The notes below the pieces were generated by a model. It was not told the DNA's origin, did not search any database, and saw nothing but the letters and a program-made list of their open reading frames with translations. Both the position numbers and the translations under genes were made by a program. 64,000 nucleotides of DNA from Robbsia andropogonis (GTDB lineage: Bacteria > Pseudomonadota > Gammaproteobacteria > Burkholderiales > Burkholderiaceae): the NCBI RefSeq assembly GCF_000970345.1, contig NZ_LAQU01000005.1, forward strand, positions 1-64,000, in the 5' to 3' direction. Shown piece after piece: positions 29,697-39,584 of this stretch. Each line of letters opens with the position of its first letter. The stretch's first letter is position 1.

Positions 29697-30941
29697 ATGA
29701 AGATCGCATTGTTGGGCGCGGGCCACATCGGCATGACGATTGCGCGGTTGCTGCAGGACAGCGGTGACTATCAGGTGACGGTGGCGGACCGGGATGAGAC
29801 GGCCTTGGGCGCGTTCGCGGACACCAACGTCGGCACGACGGTAATCGACGTTTCGGATGGAACCGCGGTGACGGGCTTTGCGCGAGAGCACGACGCCGTT
29901 ATCAATGCGTTGCCGTTTTCCTTGGCGATCACCGCCGCGCACGCGGCGGCGGCAGCGGGTGCGCACTACTTCGATCTTACCGAGGACGTGCAGGCGACCC
30001 GCGCCATTCGTGCGCTTGCGCGTGATGCGACGACCGCCTTCATGCCGCAATGCGGACTGGCACCCGGCTTTATCGGCATCGCGGCGCACAGCTTGAGTCG
30101 TCGATTCGATGTGGTGCACGATATCAAGATGCGCGTCGGCGCGTTGCCGCAGTTTCCGACCAACGCGTTGAAATACAACCTCACGTGGAGCATAGACGGG
30201 CTGATCAACGAATATCGGCACCCGTGTGCAGCCATTCGCGATGGCATCCTGACCGACGCGGCACCGATGGAAGGGCTGGAGCATTTTTCGCTCGATGGCG
30301 TGGAATACGAAGCCTTCAACACGTCAGGCGGACTCGGAACGCTTTGCGAAACGCTTGCGGGCAAGGTCCGGACGCTCGACTATAAATCAGTTCGCTACCC
30401 TGGACATTGCGCATTGATGCGCTTCTTGTTGGACGATATGAAGCTGTCGCAAAAACCGGCGGCATTGAAGGCGCTATTGCAGGACGCGGTGCCGGCAACC
30501 GAGCAGGATATCGTGCTGGTCTTCGTGGCGGTCAATGGAATACGCAACGGGCGTTACATGGAGCAGATCTTTACGCGCAAGATCGTCGCGCGGCATTGCC
30601 AGGAGGGATGGTTTGGTTCGGGCGCGACGGCGGTGAGCACCGATGCGCCATCGGGTCATTCGATGAGCGCCATCCAGATCACGACCGCGGCGGGTGTCTG
30701 CGCGGCGGTGGATCTTTTCCGGCGAAAACTATTGCCACAATCGGGTTTCATTGCGCAAGAGCAGGTCGATCTGGACGTGTTCCTCGCGAATCGATTCGGT
30801 GCCGCCTACGATCTTGCGAGTATCGGCAACGATATGCGCGCGGCGAACAATGGCGTGAATATGGCGGCGAGTGACGGCAATCGGACGGCCACTGCAGCCA
30901 TCACGGGAAGCCATGAAGGTATCACGTGCTTTGCCGCATAG
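29697..30941 (+). CDS. Saccharopine dehydrogenase-like (L-lysine/amino-acid dehydrogenase type) oxidoreductase
   Basis: A 414-residue NAD(P)-dependent enzyme. The N-terminal Rossmann fold begins MKIALLGAGHIGMTIARLL with VADRDE after strand 2, and INALPF and the PQCGLAPGF segment match the saccharopine dehydrogenase/lysine 6-dehydrogenase group. It likely acts in the cytoplasm on an amino acid or an imino/saccharopine-type intermediate; the substrate is not certain. The start at 29697 is supported by GGAG six bases upstream; upstream in-frame codons lack one. Confidence 0.82.
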   Translation: MKIALLGAGHIGMTIARLLQDSGDYQVTVADRDETALGAFADTNVGTTVIDVSDGTAVTGFAREHDAVINALPFSLAITAAHAAAAAGAHYFDLTEDVQATRAIRALARDATTAFMPQCGLAPGFIGIAAHSLSRRFDVVHDIKMRVGALPQFPTNALKYNLTWSIDGLINEYRHPCAAIRDGILTDAAPMEGLEHFSLDGVEYEAFNTSGGLGTLCETLAGKVRTLDYKSVRYPGHCALMRFLLDDMKLSQKPAALKALLQDAVPATEQDIVLVFVAVNGIRNGRYMEQIFTRKIVARHCQEGWFGSGATAVSTDAPSGHSMSAIQITTAAGVCAAVDLFRRKLLPQSGFIAQEQVDLDVFLANRFGAAYDLASIGNDMRAANNGVNMAASDGNRTATAAITGSHEGITCFAA

Positions 30942-31003
30942 ACTTGGCGCGCGTCCACCGATGTCCTCTCTCCATCCCCTTTGCACAGCTGCCTTTTCCG
31001 GCA

Positions 31004-31828
31004 TCAGTCCGGATAGGCCGGTGGCGGCACGTGCGTTGTCGGCAAGGCGTCGACGGCGGCCTGCAACATTTTGCGCAGCAGCGGTTGCAGGCGTGCCGCG
31101 ATGGCGGGCGCGTAGTCATAGGGTGCGTCTTCGTGCATGTAGGTCGACCAGCATTTCTCCAACTGCACCGTGTGCACACCCTGGTCAGGCTTGCCGTAAT
31201 GGCGTGTGATGTAGCCGCCCTTGAAGCGCCCGTTCAGTATCGACGTATAGGCACCGTCTGATCCCGCCGCGTGCATCACCGCATCGGATACCGATGTCGC
31301 CGCGCTACGACCATCGGCCGTACCCAGATTCAAATCCCATAGCTTGCCATCGAACAGGCGTGGTAGATGGCTTTTGATCGAGTGTCCTTCCCACACCACG
31401 ATGTGTGGATGCCGTTCGCGCAGACGGGTAATTTGCTGCATCAAGGTATGGTGATACGGGTGCCAATATTCGTTCACCCGCGCTGCTTTTTGCGCGGCGT
31501 CGGGCGCCTGGCCTGGCAGGTAGATGTCCTCGCCAAGAAATGTTTCCGTCGGGCACAGGCCGGTGGTGACCTTCCCCGGGTAGAGGCTTTCGTCGTTGCG
31601 CGGGCGGTTCAGGTCGATGACATAGCGGGAGTATTCCCCACACAATATCGTGGCGCCCATCTCCCGGGCGAAATCGTACAACCTATCCAGATGCCAGTCG
31701 GTGTCTTGAACCGTCAGACCGGCAGCCGAATATACGGGCTTCAGCACTTCCGGGATCGTTGTACCCACGTGGGGAATGGAAATCAGCAAGGCGCTGTCGC
31801 CTTGGTGCAACGTATAGCCAGTCTTCAT
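31004..31828 (-). CDS. hutG: N-formylglutamate deformylase-family amidohydrolase
   Basis: A 274-residue zinc amidohydrolase. Family segments seen: LLISIPHVGTTIP near the start, DTDWHLDRLYDF, SRYVIDLNRPRND, VWEGHSIKSHLPRLFDG with the metal-binding His, and ITRHYGKPDQGVHTVQLE near the end. HutG cleaves N-formyl-L-glutamate to formate and glutamate, the last step of one histidine degradation route. No other hut genes are in the window, so the substrate could be a related N-acyl amino acid. It is convergent with the saccharopine-dehydrogenase-like gene. Confidence 0.85.
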   Translation of the reverse strand: MKTGYTLHQGDSALLISIPHVGTTIPEVLKPVYSAAGLTVQDTDWHLDRLYDFAREMGATILCGEYSRYVIDLNRPRNDESLYPGKVTTGLCPTETFLGEDIYLPGQAPDAAQKAARVNEYWHPYHHTLMQQITRLRERHPHIVVWEGHSIKSHLPRLFDGKLWDLNLGTADGRSAATSVSDAVMHAAGSDGAYTSILNGRFKGGYITRHYGKPDQGVHTVQLEKCWSTYMHEDAPYDYAPAIAARLQPLLRKMLQAAVDALPTTHVPPPAYPD

Positions 31829-32220
31829 GAGCTTTCAAACGGTGTGGCACGAGCAAATCGCATAGCGCATCATAACCCGGTGACGACGGAGGACGGCATC
31901 CGACAATATCTGAATGGCAAAGCACGCATTTTGTTTTTAGTGCGCGGCAGCGGTCCTTCGACGTTATCATCCCTGCAACACGCCCTTACTCACTTACGTA
32001 AAAACAACGTAACGCAACTACGTCGCCTTATCGGAGCGCCCAACGAAACGATGTCCCTTTCTTCCTCTCCCGTGTCATCGCTGCCCCATTCATTCGCGGC
32101 GACGCCGTCGTCGCCTGCCAGCGAGGCATGCTGTTCCCGGATTTTGAGAAAGGCGCGCATTTGCTGGCGTGCCTGCTGTTGACTTGATGCATTTACTTGA
32201 AAACAAGGAAACGCCGAATC
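31829..32220. other. Divergent intergenic region
   Basis: This region separates the hutG-like gene from the hydroxyacid dehydrogenase gene and should carry both promoters. A 44-codon open frame beginning at 32051 is Ser- and Cys-rich with no recognisable family; I do not call it. No palindrome or terminator stands out. Confidence 0.4.
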
Positions 32221-33285
32221 ATGCGTGAGAGGTGGTCGTGCCTGATTACACAACCGGTCCATCCCATCGGGTGGGAATTACTGGCGGCGGCGGGCATTGC
32301 GGTACGACAGGCAAGCGCCACGACAATGCACGGTATCGCGGGGGAAATCGCCGACGCCGACGCCGTCATTACCCGCGATGCCGGGATGCCGGCATGGGTT
32401 CTGGATCACGCGCCGCGGTTGCGGGTCGTCGGCAACCATGGCGCGGGTACGAATAAAGTGGATGTCGCGCATGCCACGCATTGCGGCATTGCGGTGACGA
32501 ACACGCCGGGCGCGAATGGGCGATCCGTTGCCGAACATGCGATGGCGCTGTTGCTCGCGGTGGCGCGCAAGGTGCCGCAAGCGCATCATGCCAGCCGTAG
32601 TGGTGACTGGCAGTTCCGTTTTTCGCACACCATGCATGAATTGTACGGCAAGGTTCTTGGGATAGCCGGATTTGGGGCGATTGGCAGCGCGTTTGCCAAT
32701 ATAGCGCGTCATGGCTTCGGCATGCGCGTTTGCGTCTGGTCTCCCAGTCTGGATGCCACGCGGCGTGCGCAGCTTGCCACCGACGGTATGGAATGGGTCG
32801 AGACGCTGCCGGAACTGCTGGAGCGTGCGGACGTCGTCAGCCTGCATCGCCCCGCACGTGCGGATACCGTGCATATGATCAATGCCGCCACGCTGGCGCT
32901 GATGAAGCCGTCGGCCATTCTGCTCAACACCTCGCGCGGGACGCTGATCGATGAAGCTGCTCTGGCGGAGGCGTTGCGGATGGGACGCCTGTTCGGCGCG
33001 GGTCTCGATGTCTTCGAACAGGAGCCGCCGCCTGCGGATTCACCGTTACTTGCATTGTCGCCCGAGACCAACCTTGTTTGCGCCCCTCACATCGGTGGCG
33101 CCACGCAGGAAGCATTGGTCGCGACGATTACCGTTGCCGTAGAACAGGTTGTCGCCGTATTGCGTGACGAACGGCCGCGACATCTGGTGAATCCGGAAGT
33201 GTGGGCGCATCGACGTGCCACGCGAAGCGCTGCCGGCTCACCTCGACAAGACGTGGGCAGTGCCGACACGTGCTGGGGAAAATGA
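32221..33285 (+). CDS. D-isomer-specific 2-hydroxyacid dehydrogenase
   Basis: A 354-residue NAD(P)-dependent dehydrogenase of the phosphoglycerate/hydroxypyruvate/glyoxylate reductase family. It shows the substrate-domain HGAGTNKVDVAHA, ANGRSVAEHAMALLL, the nucleotide-binding GIAGFGAIGSA, the NTSRGTLIDEAAL loop with the catalytic Arg, Asp/Glu in LDVFEQEP, and the catalytic His in APHIGGAT. The exact substrate is unknown. The ATG at 32221 is about 12 bases from AAGGA; an upstream TTG at 32197 is less likely. It precedes the hydantoinase-like pair on the same strand by 132 bases. Confidence 0.87.
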   Translation: MRERWSCLITQPVHPIGWELLAAAGIAVRQASATTMHGIAGEIADADAVITRDAGMPAWVLDHAPRLRVVGNHGAGTNKVDVAHATHCGIAVTNTPGANGRSVAEHAMALLLAVARKVPQAHHASRSGDWQFRFSHTMHELYGKVLGIAGFGAIGSAFANIARHGFGMRVCVWSPSLDATRRAQLATDGMEWVETLPELLERADVVSLHRPARADTVHMINAATLALMKPSAILLNTSRGTLIDEAALAEALRMGRLFGAGLDVFEQEPPPADSPLLALSPETNLVCAPHIGGATQEALVATITVAVEQVVAVLRDERPRHLVNPEVWAHRRATRSAAGSPRQDVGSADTCWGK

Positions 33286-33417
33286 CAACTTCGACGCGTT
33301 GCAAGGCTATAGGGCAAATTTAATTTACCCCCGGGGAATTTTGTCGTTGATTGCCTGATTCCGTTCCTCGAAGCAAGATGGATTCGAATCAGACAAACTT
33401 ATGCAGGGGAGCAACCG

Positions 33418-35565
33418 GTGACGACGACAGCAGGTTCCCATTCCGTATCCGCCGCCGCTAAGACAACCGCCTTTACATCGATTCGCGCCGGTGTCGACAT
33501 CGGTGGGACATTTACCGATGTCGCGCTTGAGTGTGACGGCAGATTGTTTTCGGCTAAGGTCCTGACGGACTACGCGGGTCCCGAACGGGCCATCCTTGCG
33601 GGGCTGCTTCGCGCTGCGTCGCTCGCGGGCATTGCACCCGGCGCCATTCAGTCGATCATTCACGGCACCACCCTCGCGACGAATGCGCTGATCGAGCGCC
33701 GTGGCGCGCGTACCGCTTTCATCACCAGCGAAGGGTTCCGCGATGTCATCGAGATGCGCACGGAAAGCCGGTTCGAACAGTACGATCTCGGCATCATGCT
33801 CCCCGCGCCGCTGGTGCCGCGTTGTGACCGCTTCACGGTGGTTGGACGAATGGACGCGCAAGGGAACGAACTGGTGCCGCTCGATTTCGATGGCCTTGAC
33901 AAGGTGATCGCCGGGATTGCAGAGCAGGGTTTCGACAGCGTGGCCGTTGGGCTGATACACAGCTATCGGCATCCCGGACACGAGCGGGCGGTGCGCGATC
34001 GCTTGCTGGCGGCGTTGCCGAACCTATCCGTGTCGTTGTCATCGGAGGTATCACCGCAGATTCGCGAATTCGAACGATTCAATACCGTGTGCGCCAACGC
34101 ATACGTCAAGCCATTGATGGCGTCCTATCTGAACCGGCTCGCCGCCGCGTTGCAGAAGGAGGGCATTGGCTGCCCGCTGTACATGATCCATTCGGGCGGG
34201 GGACTGATGTCGCTACGCAGCGCGGCGATGTTCCCGGTTCGATTGCTTGAGTCCGGACCCGCGGGCGGCGCAATTTATGCCGCCGACGTAGCCGCGCGTT
34301 ATGGCTTGGATCATGTGCTGTCATTCGACATGGGCGGCACCACGGCGAAGATCTGCCTCATCGAACACCAGCGTCCGAAGACCGCGCGGACGTTCGAGGT
34401 TGCGCGGACCTATCGCTTCAAAAAGGGCAGCGGCATGCCCATCTCGATTCCGGTCATCGAAATGGTCGAGATTGGCGCTGGCGGTGGTTCGATCGCCCAT
34501 GTCGATGAAATGCGCCAGGTCCGGGTGGGGCCGGAAAGCGCTGGATCGGAGCCCGGTCCCGCCTGTTATGGTCGCGGGGGCGAGAAGCCGACGGTGACCG
34601 ATGCCGATCTGGTACTGGGCAAACTCGATCCGGCGCGGTTTGCCGGCGGTACGATGGCCCTCGACGGGCTGGCCGCTGGTCGCGCATTGGAGCAGGCCAT
34701 CGCCACGCAACTCGGCGGGGACGCGGTGCAATCGGCATGCGCCGTTGCCGAGATGGTCGACGAGAACATGGCCAATGCCGCTCGTGTTCATGCGGTCGAA
34801 AACGGCTGCGAGCTTGCCGGCTACACGATGATCGCCTACGGCGGTGCCGCGCCGCTGCATGCCGGCCGCCTTTGCGAGAAACTCGGCATCGACCGACTGT
34901 TGGTGCCCCCGGGAGCCGGCGTCGGTTCCGCGATCGGGTTTCTGCGTGCCCCTTTTGGCTATGAATCGCTGCGTAGCGCCGTCATGCGGCTCGGCGAGTT
35001 TGATGTGGCGATGGTCAATACGCTGATCGATGAGATGGAACGCGAGGTATCCGCCTTCGTCGCGGAGACAGGACATGGCGGCGCCACGGTACGTGAATTG
35101 CGCGCCTACATGCGCTATGCGGGGCAGGGATGGGAGATTCCCGTTCCGGTTGCGGTGGGGTATTTCCAAGCGGGTACCGACGTTGCAGCCCTGCGTGCGG
35201 CCTTTATCGCCGTGTATGTGCAGCTCTTCGGACATGAGGTTGAAGGGCTCGATGTCGAAGTGGTCAGCTGGGCATTGTCGCTTCGCACGGAAGTCCCCGT
35301 GCCCGCGCGCGTGACGGAGATCGCGGGTGTGGCATGTGACGGCGAAGAGGCGCCGCGGCCGCTCGAACGGCGGCCCGTATTCGACGCGAAACGCGGGGGT
35401 TTCCACGAGTGCGCCATCCATCATCGCGATAGTCTACGCGTGGGATGGCGCTTGGACGGGCCGGCAATTGTCCTGGAAAACGAGACGTCGACATTGGTGC
35501 CCCAGGGCTTCAGCGTGACGCTGCAACGGGATCGTTGCCTATTGATTCAACGCCATCAGGCCTGA
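33418..35565 (+). CDS. hyuA: Hydantoinase/oxoprolinase subunit A (ATP-dependent)
   Basis: A 715-residue protein with the N-terminal actin-like ATPase motif GVDIGGTFTDVALE (about residues 26-39) and a second phosphate loop FDMGGTTAK around residue 303, the hallmarks of HyuA/5-oxoprolinase. These enzymes use ATP to open a cyclic amide (hydantoin or 5-oxoproline) together with the HyuB subunit. The gene starts with GTG and has GGGGAG six bases upstream. hyuB follows after 160 bases. Confidence 0.9.
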   Translation: MTTTAGSHSVSAAAKTTAFTSIRAGVDIGGTFTDVALECDGRLFSAKVLTDYAGPERAILAGLLRAASLAGIAPGAIQSIIHGTTLATNALIERRGARTAFITSEGFRDVIEMRTESRFEQYDLGIMLPAPLVPRCDRFTVVGRMDAQGNELVPLDFDGLDKVIAGIAEQGFDSVAVGLIHSYRHPGHERAVRDRLLAALPNLSVSLSSEVSPQIREFERFNTVCANAYVKPLMASYLNRLAAALQKEGIGCPLYMIHSGGGLMSLRSAAMFPVRLLESGPAGGAIYAADVAARYGLDHVLSFDMGGTTAKICLIEHQRPKTARTFEVARTYRFKKGSGMPISIPVIEMVEIGAGGGSIAHVDEMRQVRVGPESAGSEPGPACYGRGGEKPTVTDADLVLGKLDPARFAGGTMALDGLAAGRALEQAIATQLGGDAVQSACAVAEMVDENMANAARVHAVENGCELAGYTMIAYGGAAPLHAGRLCEKLGIDRLLVPPGAGVGSAIGFLRAPFGYESLRSAVMRLGEFDVAMVNTLIDEMEREVSAFVAETGHGGATVRELRAYMRYAGQGWEIPVPVAVGYFQAGTDVAALRAAFIAVYVQLFGHEVEGLDVEVVSWALSLRTEVPVPARVTEIAGVACDGEEAPRPLERRPVFDAKRGGFHECAIHHRDSLRVGWRLDGPAIVLENETSTLVPQGFSVTLQRDRCLLIQRHQA

Positions 35566-35725
35566 CGTGGCCCGGCAGGCCCGAGATGATTAGTTCGTCA
35601 CGGCATGTAGTGTGGGACCTTGCCGCGATATGGCGGTAGGTGTCATCGGACACCCCTTGGGATCGTCGCCACATCGATGTGGCTGATAAAGACCGAAAAG
35701 ACGGCTTTGGCCGGGGAGTAAAGCG

Positions 35726-37468
35726 ATGGACAGCAACGGAACGGGGAGTACCGCCAGTATGGGTGACGCGGCAGGCAAGACGGGCGGCCAAGGCGGTACG
35801 GCCATCAAGGTGCGTGAGCAGATCATGTGGAACCGGCTGATCTCGGTGGTCGAGGAGCAGGCTATCACGTTGATTCGTACCGCGTTCTGTACTAGCGTGC
35901 GCGAAGCTGGTGACTTGTCGGCAGGCGTGTTCGATGCCCAGGGCAGGATGGTCGCGCAAGCAGTGACCGGCACGCCTGGGCACGTCAATTCAATGGCGGA
36001 TGCGGTGGGCCATTTCTGTGAACGCTTCCCTGTTGATACGTTGTCGCCAGGAGATGTATTGATGACCAACGATCCCTGGATGGGGACCGGGCATCTGCAT
36101 GACATTACGGTCGTGACACCGGTATTCCGTACGCCGCGTGGTGGTGCCTCGGGAAGCGCGCCCACGCTGATCGGTTATTTCGCCTCCACCGCGCACGTCG
36201 TTGATATTGGTGGCCGTGGTTTCGGTCCGGATGCGCGGGAAGTGTATGAGGAAGGCATCTGCTTTCCGCCGATGAAGTTGTTCCGTGCCGGCGAGATCAA
36301 CCGCGACCTGATCGACATCCTGCGGGCGAACGTGCGTGAACAGGATCAGGTCGTGGGCGATTTCCATTCCCTGGCCGCGTGCAATGACACCGGCCGTCGC
36401 CGATTGATGGACATGATGAACGAGTTCGACCTCGACGATATCGAGGGACTCGCCGCCTTCATATTCGAAAACAGCGAGCGGGCCACCCGCGAGCGCATTG
36501 CCGCACTGCCACGCGGCGCGCATACCTACAGCATGACCGTCGATGGCTACGACCAGCCGGTGGAACTGGTGGTCACTGTCAGCGCGGAAGGCGACACGAT
36601 GCGCGCCGACTATACCGGCACTTCCGGGCCCAGCGCATATGGCATCAACGTTCCGCTGACCTATACCAAGGCCTATACCTGCTACGCGTTGAAATGTGCC
36701 ATCGCGCCGGCGATTCCGAACAACTGGGCATCGCTGCGGCCGTTTCAGATTACCGCCCCGGAGGGCTGCATTCTCAATGCGCCGCGGCCGCATGCGGTGG
36801 CCGTGCGTCACGTCCTGGGCCATCTGCTGCCTGATGTGACCCTGGGTGCGTTGCAGGCGTTGGTGTCGGACCTGGTGCCGGCGGAAGGCGCGAGCGCCTT
36901 ATGGAATCTGCAGATGAAGTTCGAAGGGGTGCGTCCTGAGACGCGTAACCTGCGACATGAGATGCTCGTTTTCAATAGCGGCGGGACCGGCGCCCGCCCG
37001 TCGAGCGACGGCCTGAGTGCAACGGCGTTTCCGAGCGGCGTGCAGACGATGTCCGTCGAAGTGACCGAAAGCATCGGGCCGATTGTCGTCTGGCGCAAGG
37101 AGTTGCGTCCCGATTCCGGTGGCGCGGGGCGGTGGCGTGGCGGACTGGGCCAGCGTATCGAGATCGGCGCAAAGGAGGGGTTCGTGTTCAGCCTCAATGC
37201 GATGTTCGAACGCGTCGTCTATCCCGCACGGGGACATCATGGTGGAGCGTCCGGCGCTCCGGGCACGGTAAGCCTGGACGATGGTACCCCGCTGCGCGCG
37301 AAAGGCACGCAGCGGATACCGGAAGGGCGTCGTCTCGTGCTGGCGTTGCCTGGCGGCGGCGGGTATGGCAATGCCGCCGCCCGACCGGCCTCTTTGGTAC
37401 AGCGCGATATCGATCACGGCTACCTTTCTCGGGAAAAAGCCGTCCATGACTACCCCCATGTTTTTTGA
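35726..37468 (+). CDS. hyuB: Hydantoinase/oxoprolinase subunit B
   Basis: A 580-residue partner of the preceding gene. Family segments: LISVVEEQAITLIRTAFC and SVREAGDLSAGVFDAQGRM near the N-terminus, DVLMTNDPWMGTGHLHD, and a C-terminal Gly-rich GGGGYGNAA. It forms the second subunit of the ATP-dependent ring-opening enzyme. The ATG is preceded by GGGGAG at seven bases. The gene is convergent, 5 bases apart, with a LysR gene that may regulate the pair. Confidence 0.9.
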   Translation: MDSNGTGSTASMGDAAGKTGGQGGTAIKVREQIMWNRLISVVEEQAITLIRTAFCTSVREAGDLSAGVFDAQGRMVAQAVTGTPGHVNSMADAVGHFCERFPVDTLSPGDVLMTNDPWMGTGHLHDITVVTPVFRTPRGGASGSAPTLIGYFASTAHVVDIGGRGFGPDAREVYEEGICFPPMKLFRAGEINRDLIDILRANVREQDQVVGDFHSLAACNDTGRRRLMDMMNEFDLDDIEGLAAFIFENSERATRERIAALPRGAHTYSMTVDGYDQPVELVVTVSAEGDTMRADYTGTSGPSAYGINVPLTYTKAYTCYALKCAIAPAIPNNWASLRPFQITAPEGCILNAPRPHAVAVRHVLGHLLPDVTLGALQALVSDLVPAEGASALWNLQMKFEGVRPETRNLRHEMLVFNSGGTGARPSSDGLSATAFPSGVQTMSVEVTESIGPIVVWRKELRPDSGGAGRWRGGLGQRIEIGAKEGFVFSLNAMFERVVYPARGHHGGASGAPGTVSLDDGTPLRAKGTQRIPEGRRLVLALPGGGGYGNAAARPASLVQRDIDHGYLSREKAVHDYPHVF

Positions 37469-37473
37469 CCATG

Positions 37474-38412
37474 TCATGGGGTCTTGGTCACCGCATGGTC
37501 GCGCGCCGCGTCGCGTTGTACGATCTCCCGCAGCCAGGCCACAAACGCCTGCATGATCTCCGACGGTGGCGCATCCTGTAATTGCACGAGGGTGAAGCGC
37601 GGCATTTCAGTGGCCGGCAGGCGTTTCAGATAGTCGAGTCCAAACGGCGCCAGCAACCTGCCTTGCTGGATCAGCGCGATGGCATCCGGATATGACAACA
37701 AGCCAACGCCAAGCCCACTCACCGTGGCGTCGAGCATCGCGCTGTGCGTGTGAATCTGCAGCAGATGCCTGGCCGGCGCATCCTGCAGTTGCATCAATGA
37801 CAGCACATGGCGCCACAGGGAGGTATCGGCCAAAGGCGAAATCAGCGTGTGATCCAGCAGGTCCGTCGGTGTGTGGATGGGTTTTTTTTCGGCCAGGTCA
37901 GCGCTATAGGTGATGACCTTCAAATCGTCGACAAGCGTGGTTTCGAAAAACATGTCGCCTGCGCCGCCGTATCCCCATAGCACGACGCCATCGAGTTCCG
38001 CCCGTTTCATGTCGGGCATCTCGACTGCAATGGAAATGCGCAGGTCCAGGTCAGGATAGCGCTGCGTAAAAGCACTCAGGTCGGGCATCAGATAATGCGA
38101 TGCAAAAAACGGACTTACCTGAATCGATAGCTTCTGCGTGCTGTCCATTCGCGTCAGCGCCGCCAGGCCGTCGTCGATGCATTTCATCGCGGCACTGACA
38201 TGTTCCTGCAACAGGCGCGCGGCCGGGGTTGGTGTGACGCTGCTGACACGGCGTACGAACAACGCGCGTCCAAGCGTCTCTTCGAGGGTCTTGATGCGAT
38301 GACTGACCGCCTGTGGGGTCAGGTCCAGTTCGAGCGCGGCCTGGCGGATCGAGCCATGGCGAGTGACTGCTTCAAAGACCTTCAACGATGTCAGCGACGG
38401 TGACGAGGGCAT
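37474..38412 (-). CDS. LysR-family regulator, GcvA-like
   Basis: A 312-residue LysR regulator with the N-terminal helix-turn-helix (LKVFEAVTRHGSIRQAALEL, then LTPQAVSHRIKTLE) and a periplasmic-binding-like effector domain. The ATG at 38412 is chosen because the upstream extension would run into the neighbouring gene. It is 4 bases downstream of another LysR gene, so the two are likely co-transcribed. It converges on the hydantoinase genes, a likely target. Confidence 0.88.
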   Translation of the reverse strand: MPSSPSLTSLKVFEAVTRHGSIRQAALELDLTPQAVSHRIKTLEETLGRALFVRRVSSVTPTPAARLLQEHVSAAMKCIDDGLAALTRMDSTQKLSIQVSPFFASHYLMPDLSAFTQRYPDLDLRISIAVEMPDMKRAELDGVVLWGYGGAGDMFFETTLVDDLKVITYSADLAEKKPIHTPTDLLDHTLISPLADTSLWRHVLSLMQLQDAPARHLLQIHTHSAMLDATVSGLGVGLLSYPDAIALIQQGRLLAPFGLDYLKRLPATEMPRFTLVQLQDAPPSEIMQAFVAWLREIVQRDAARDHAVTKTP

Positions 38413-38416
38413 GGCA

Positions 38417-39457
38417 TCAGGCTCGCGAAAGGTGTTCAAGGCAACGTGACCGCAGGAAGTCCCGTAATTGTTGCACGGAGGGCGACAGTGTTGACCGTTC
38501 CGCACTAAGCAGGTTCAAAGGCGCGGGTTCACACCAATCGCCGGGGACCAGTTCGACGAGGCGGCCCGCGCGTAAATCGTCCATCACGTCGATACGGGAT
38601 TTGTAGACGATGCCGCGGCCGTCGATGGCCCAGCGGCGCGCCACATCGGCATCGTCGCAGATCCGGTCCCCCCGGACTTCCACCACGCAGTCCTGCGAGC
38701 TGGAACGCGTATCCGACGACGACATGCCCGCCTCGTCCGGCATGCCGGTGCTGACCGTCTTGAACACCTCGGACGATGGCGTGCGAGCGTCTTGCACGGC
38801 GTTCCCGGTCCGGGGAGGCGTCAGCGTGCGCGCCGACGGATGGAAACGCCAGCGTTCATGCACTTGATCACCCCATATGAACCGCAGGCAATTGTGGTAT
38901 GCCAGATCCGTGATGTTGGCAAGCGGGCCATGACGTGCGATGTAGGAGGGTGAGGCGCAGAGTGCGCGTCGATTCTGCGGCGCCAGAGGCATCAGAACCA
39001 GGCCTGAATCGGACGGGGTGCCGTAGCGGATCGCCGCGTCCAACGGTTGTGCGAACAGGTCGACGGCCCGGTCGCTCAGCCGCAATTGAATGGAGACTTC
39101 GGGATGAAGTGCTTGGAATGCGTCGAGCCATGGCGCAAGCAGGTTGCGACCGAAATCCGATGGTGCTGACAGCCGTAGCGGTCCGGCGACGCGTGCACCG
39201 TCCCGCCGAACCGCGTGCTGGCCCGACGCTTGCGCCGCCAGCATGGCACGCGCATGCGGCAGATAGCGTGCGCCGTCATCGGTGAGATGCATCGTTCGCG
39301 TGGAGCGCACGAACAACCGGCAGCCAAGTGCTTTTTCCAGACGCTGAACGGCGCTGCTCGCCAGACCTGGCGAAATATGCATTTGTCGGGCGGCGAGTGA
39401 AAAACTTCCGGCGTCCGCGGTCTGGACAAAGATGGCAACATCATCAAGTCGGATCAT
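38417..39457 (-). CDS. LysR-family regulator with an effector-domain insertion
   Basis: A 346-residue LysR protein: helix-turn-helix DDVAIFVQTADAGSFSLAAR, then MHISPGLASSAVQRLEKALG, and a CrgA-type effector domain. It is about 40 residues longer than usual because of a Ser/Thr-rich stretch inside the effector domain (about residues 210-250, containing TPSSEVFKTVST and MSSSDTRSSSQD) before VVEVRGDRICDD. It is divergent from the dehydrogenase gene at 39585, its probable target, with 127 bases between them. Confidence 0.85.
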   Translation of the reverse strand: MIRLDDVAIFVQTADAGSFSLAARQMHISPGLASSAVQRLEKALGCRLFVRSTRTMHLTDDGARYLPHARAMLAAQASGQHAVRRDGARVAGPLRLSAPSDFGRNLLAPWLDAFQALHPEVSIQLRLSDRAVDLFAQPLDAAIRYGTPSDSGLVLMPLAPQNRRALCASPSYIARHGPLANITDLAYHNCLRFIWGDQVHERWRFHPSARTLTPPRTGNAVQDARTPSSEVFKTVSTGMPDEAGMSSSDTRSSSQDCVVEVRGDRICDDADVARRWAIDGRGIVYKSRIDVMDDLRAGRLVELVPGDWCEPAPLNLLSAERSTLSPSVQQLRDFLRSRCLEHLSRA

Positions 39458-39584
39458 TTTCTGCGATTCGCGGAAAGTGTTTGCGTGCCAGACGGCTGTT
39501 TTTCACCGTTGGCCTCGTTCATCATGGTGCCATCGCACATGCGCCCCGTGCCCGAGGCTGGGGCGCGCCTACCAGGAGTACACG

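Noticed and set aside
32051-32185. 44-codon Ser/Cys-rich open frame between the hutG-like and hydroxyacid dehydrogenase genes
   Set aside because: There is no ribosome site or similarity; composition alone does not support a gene.
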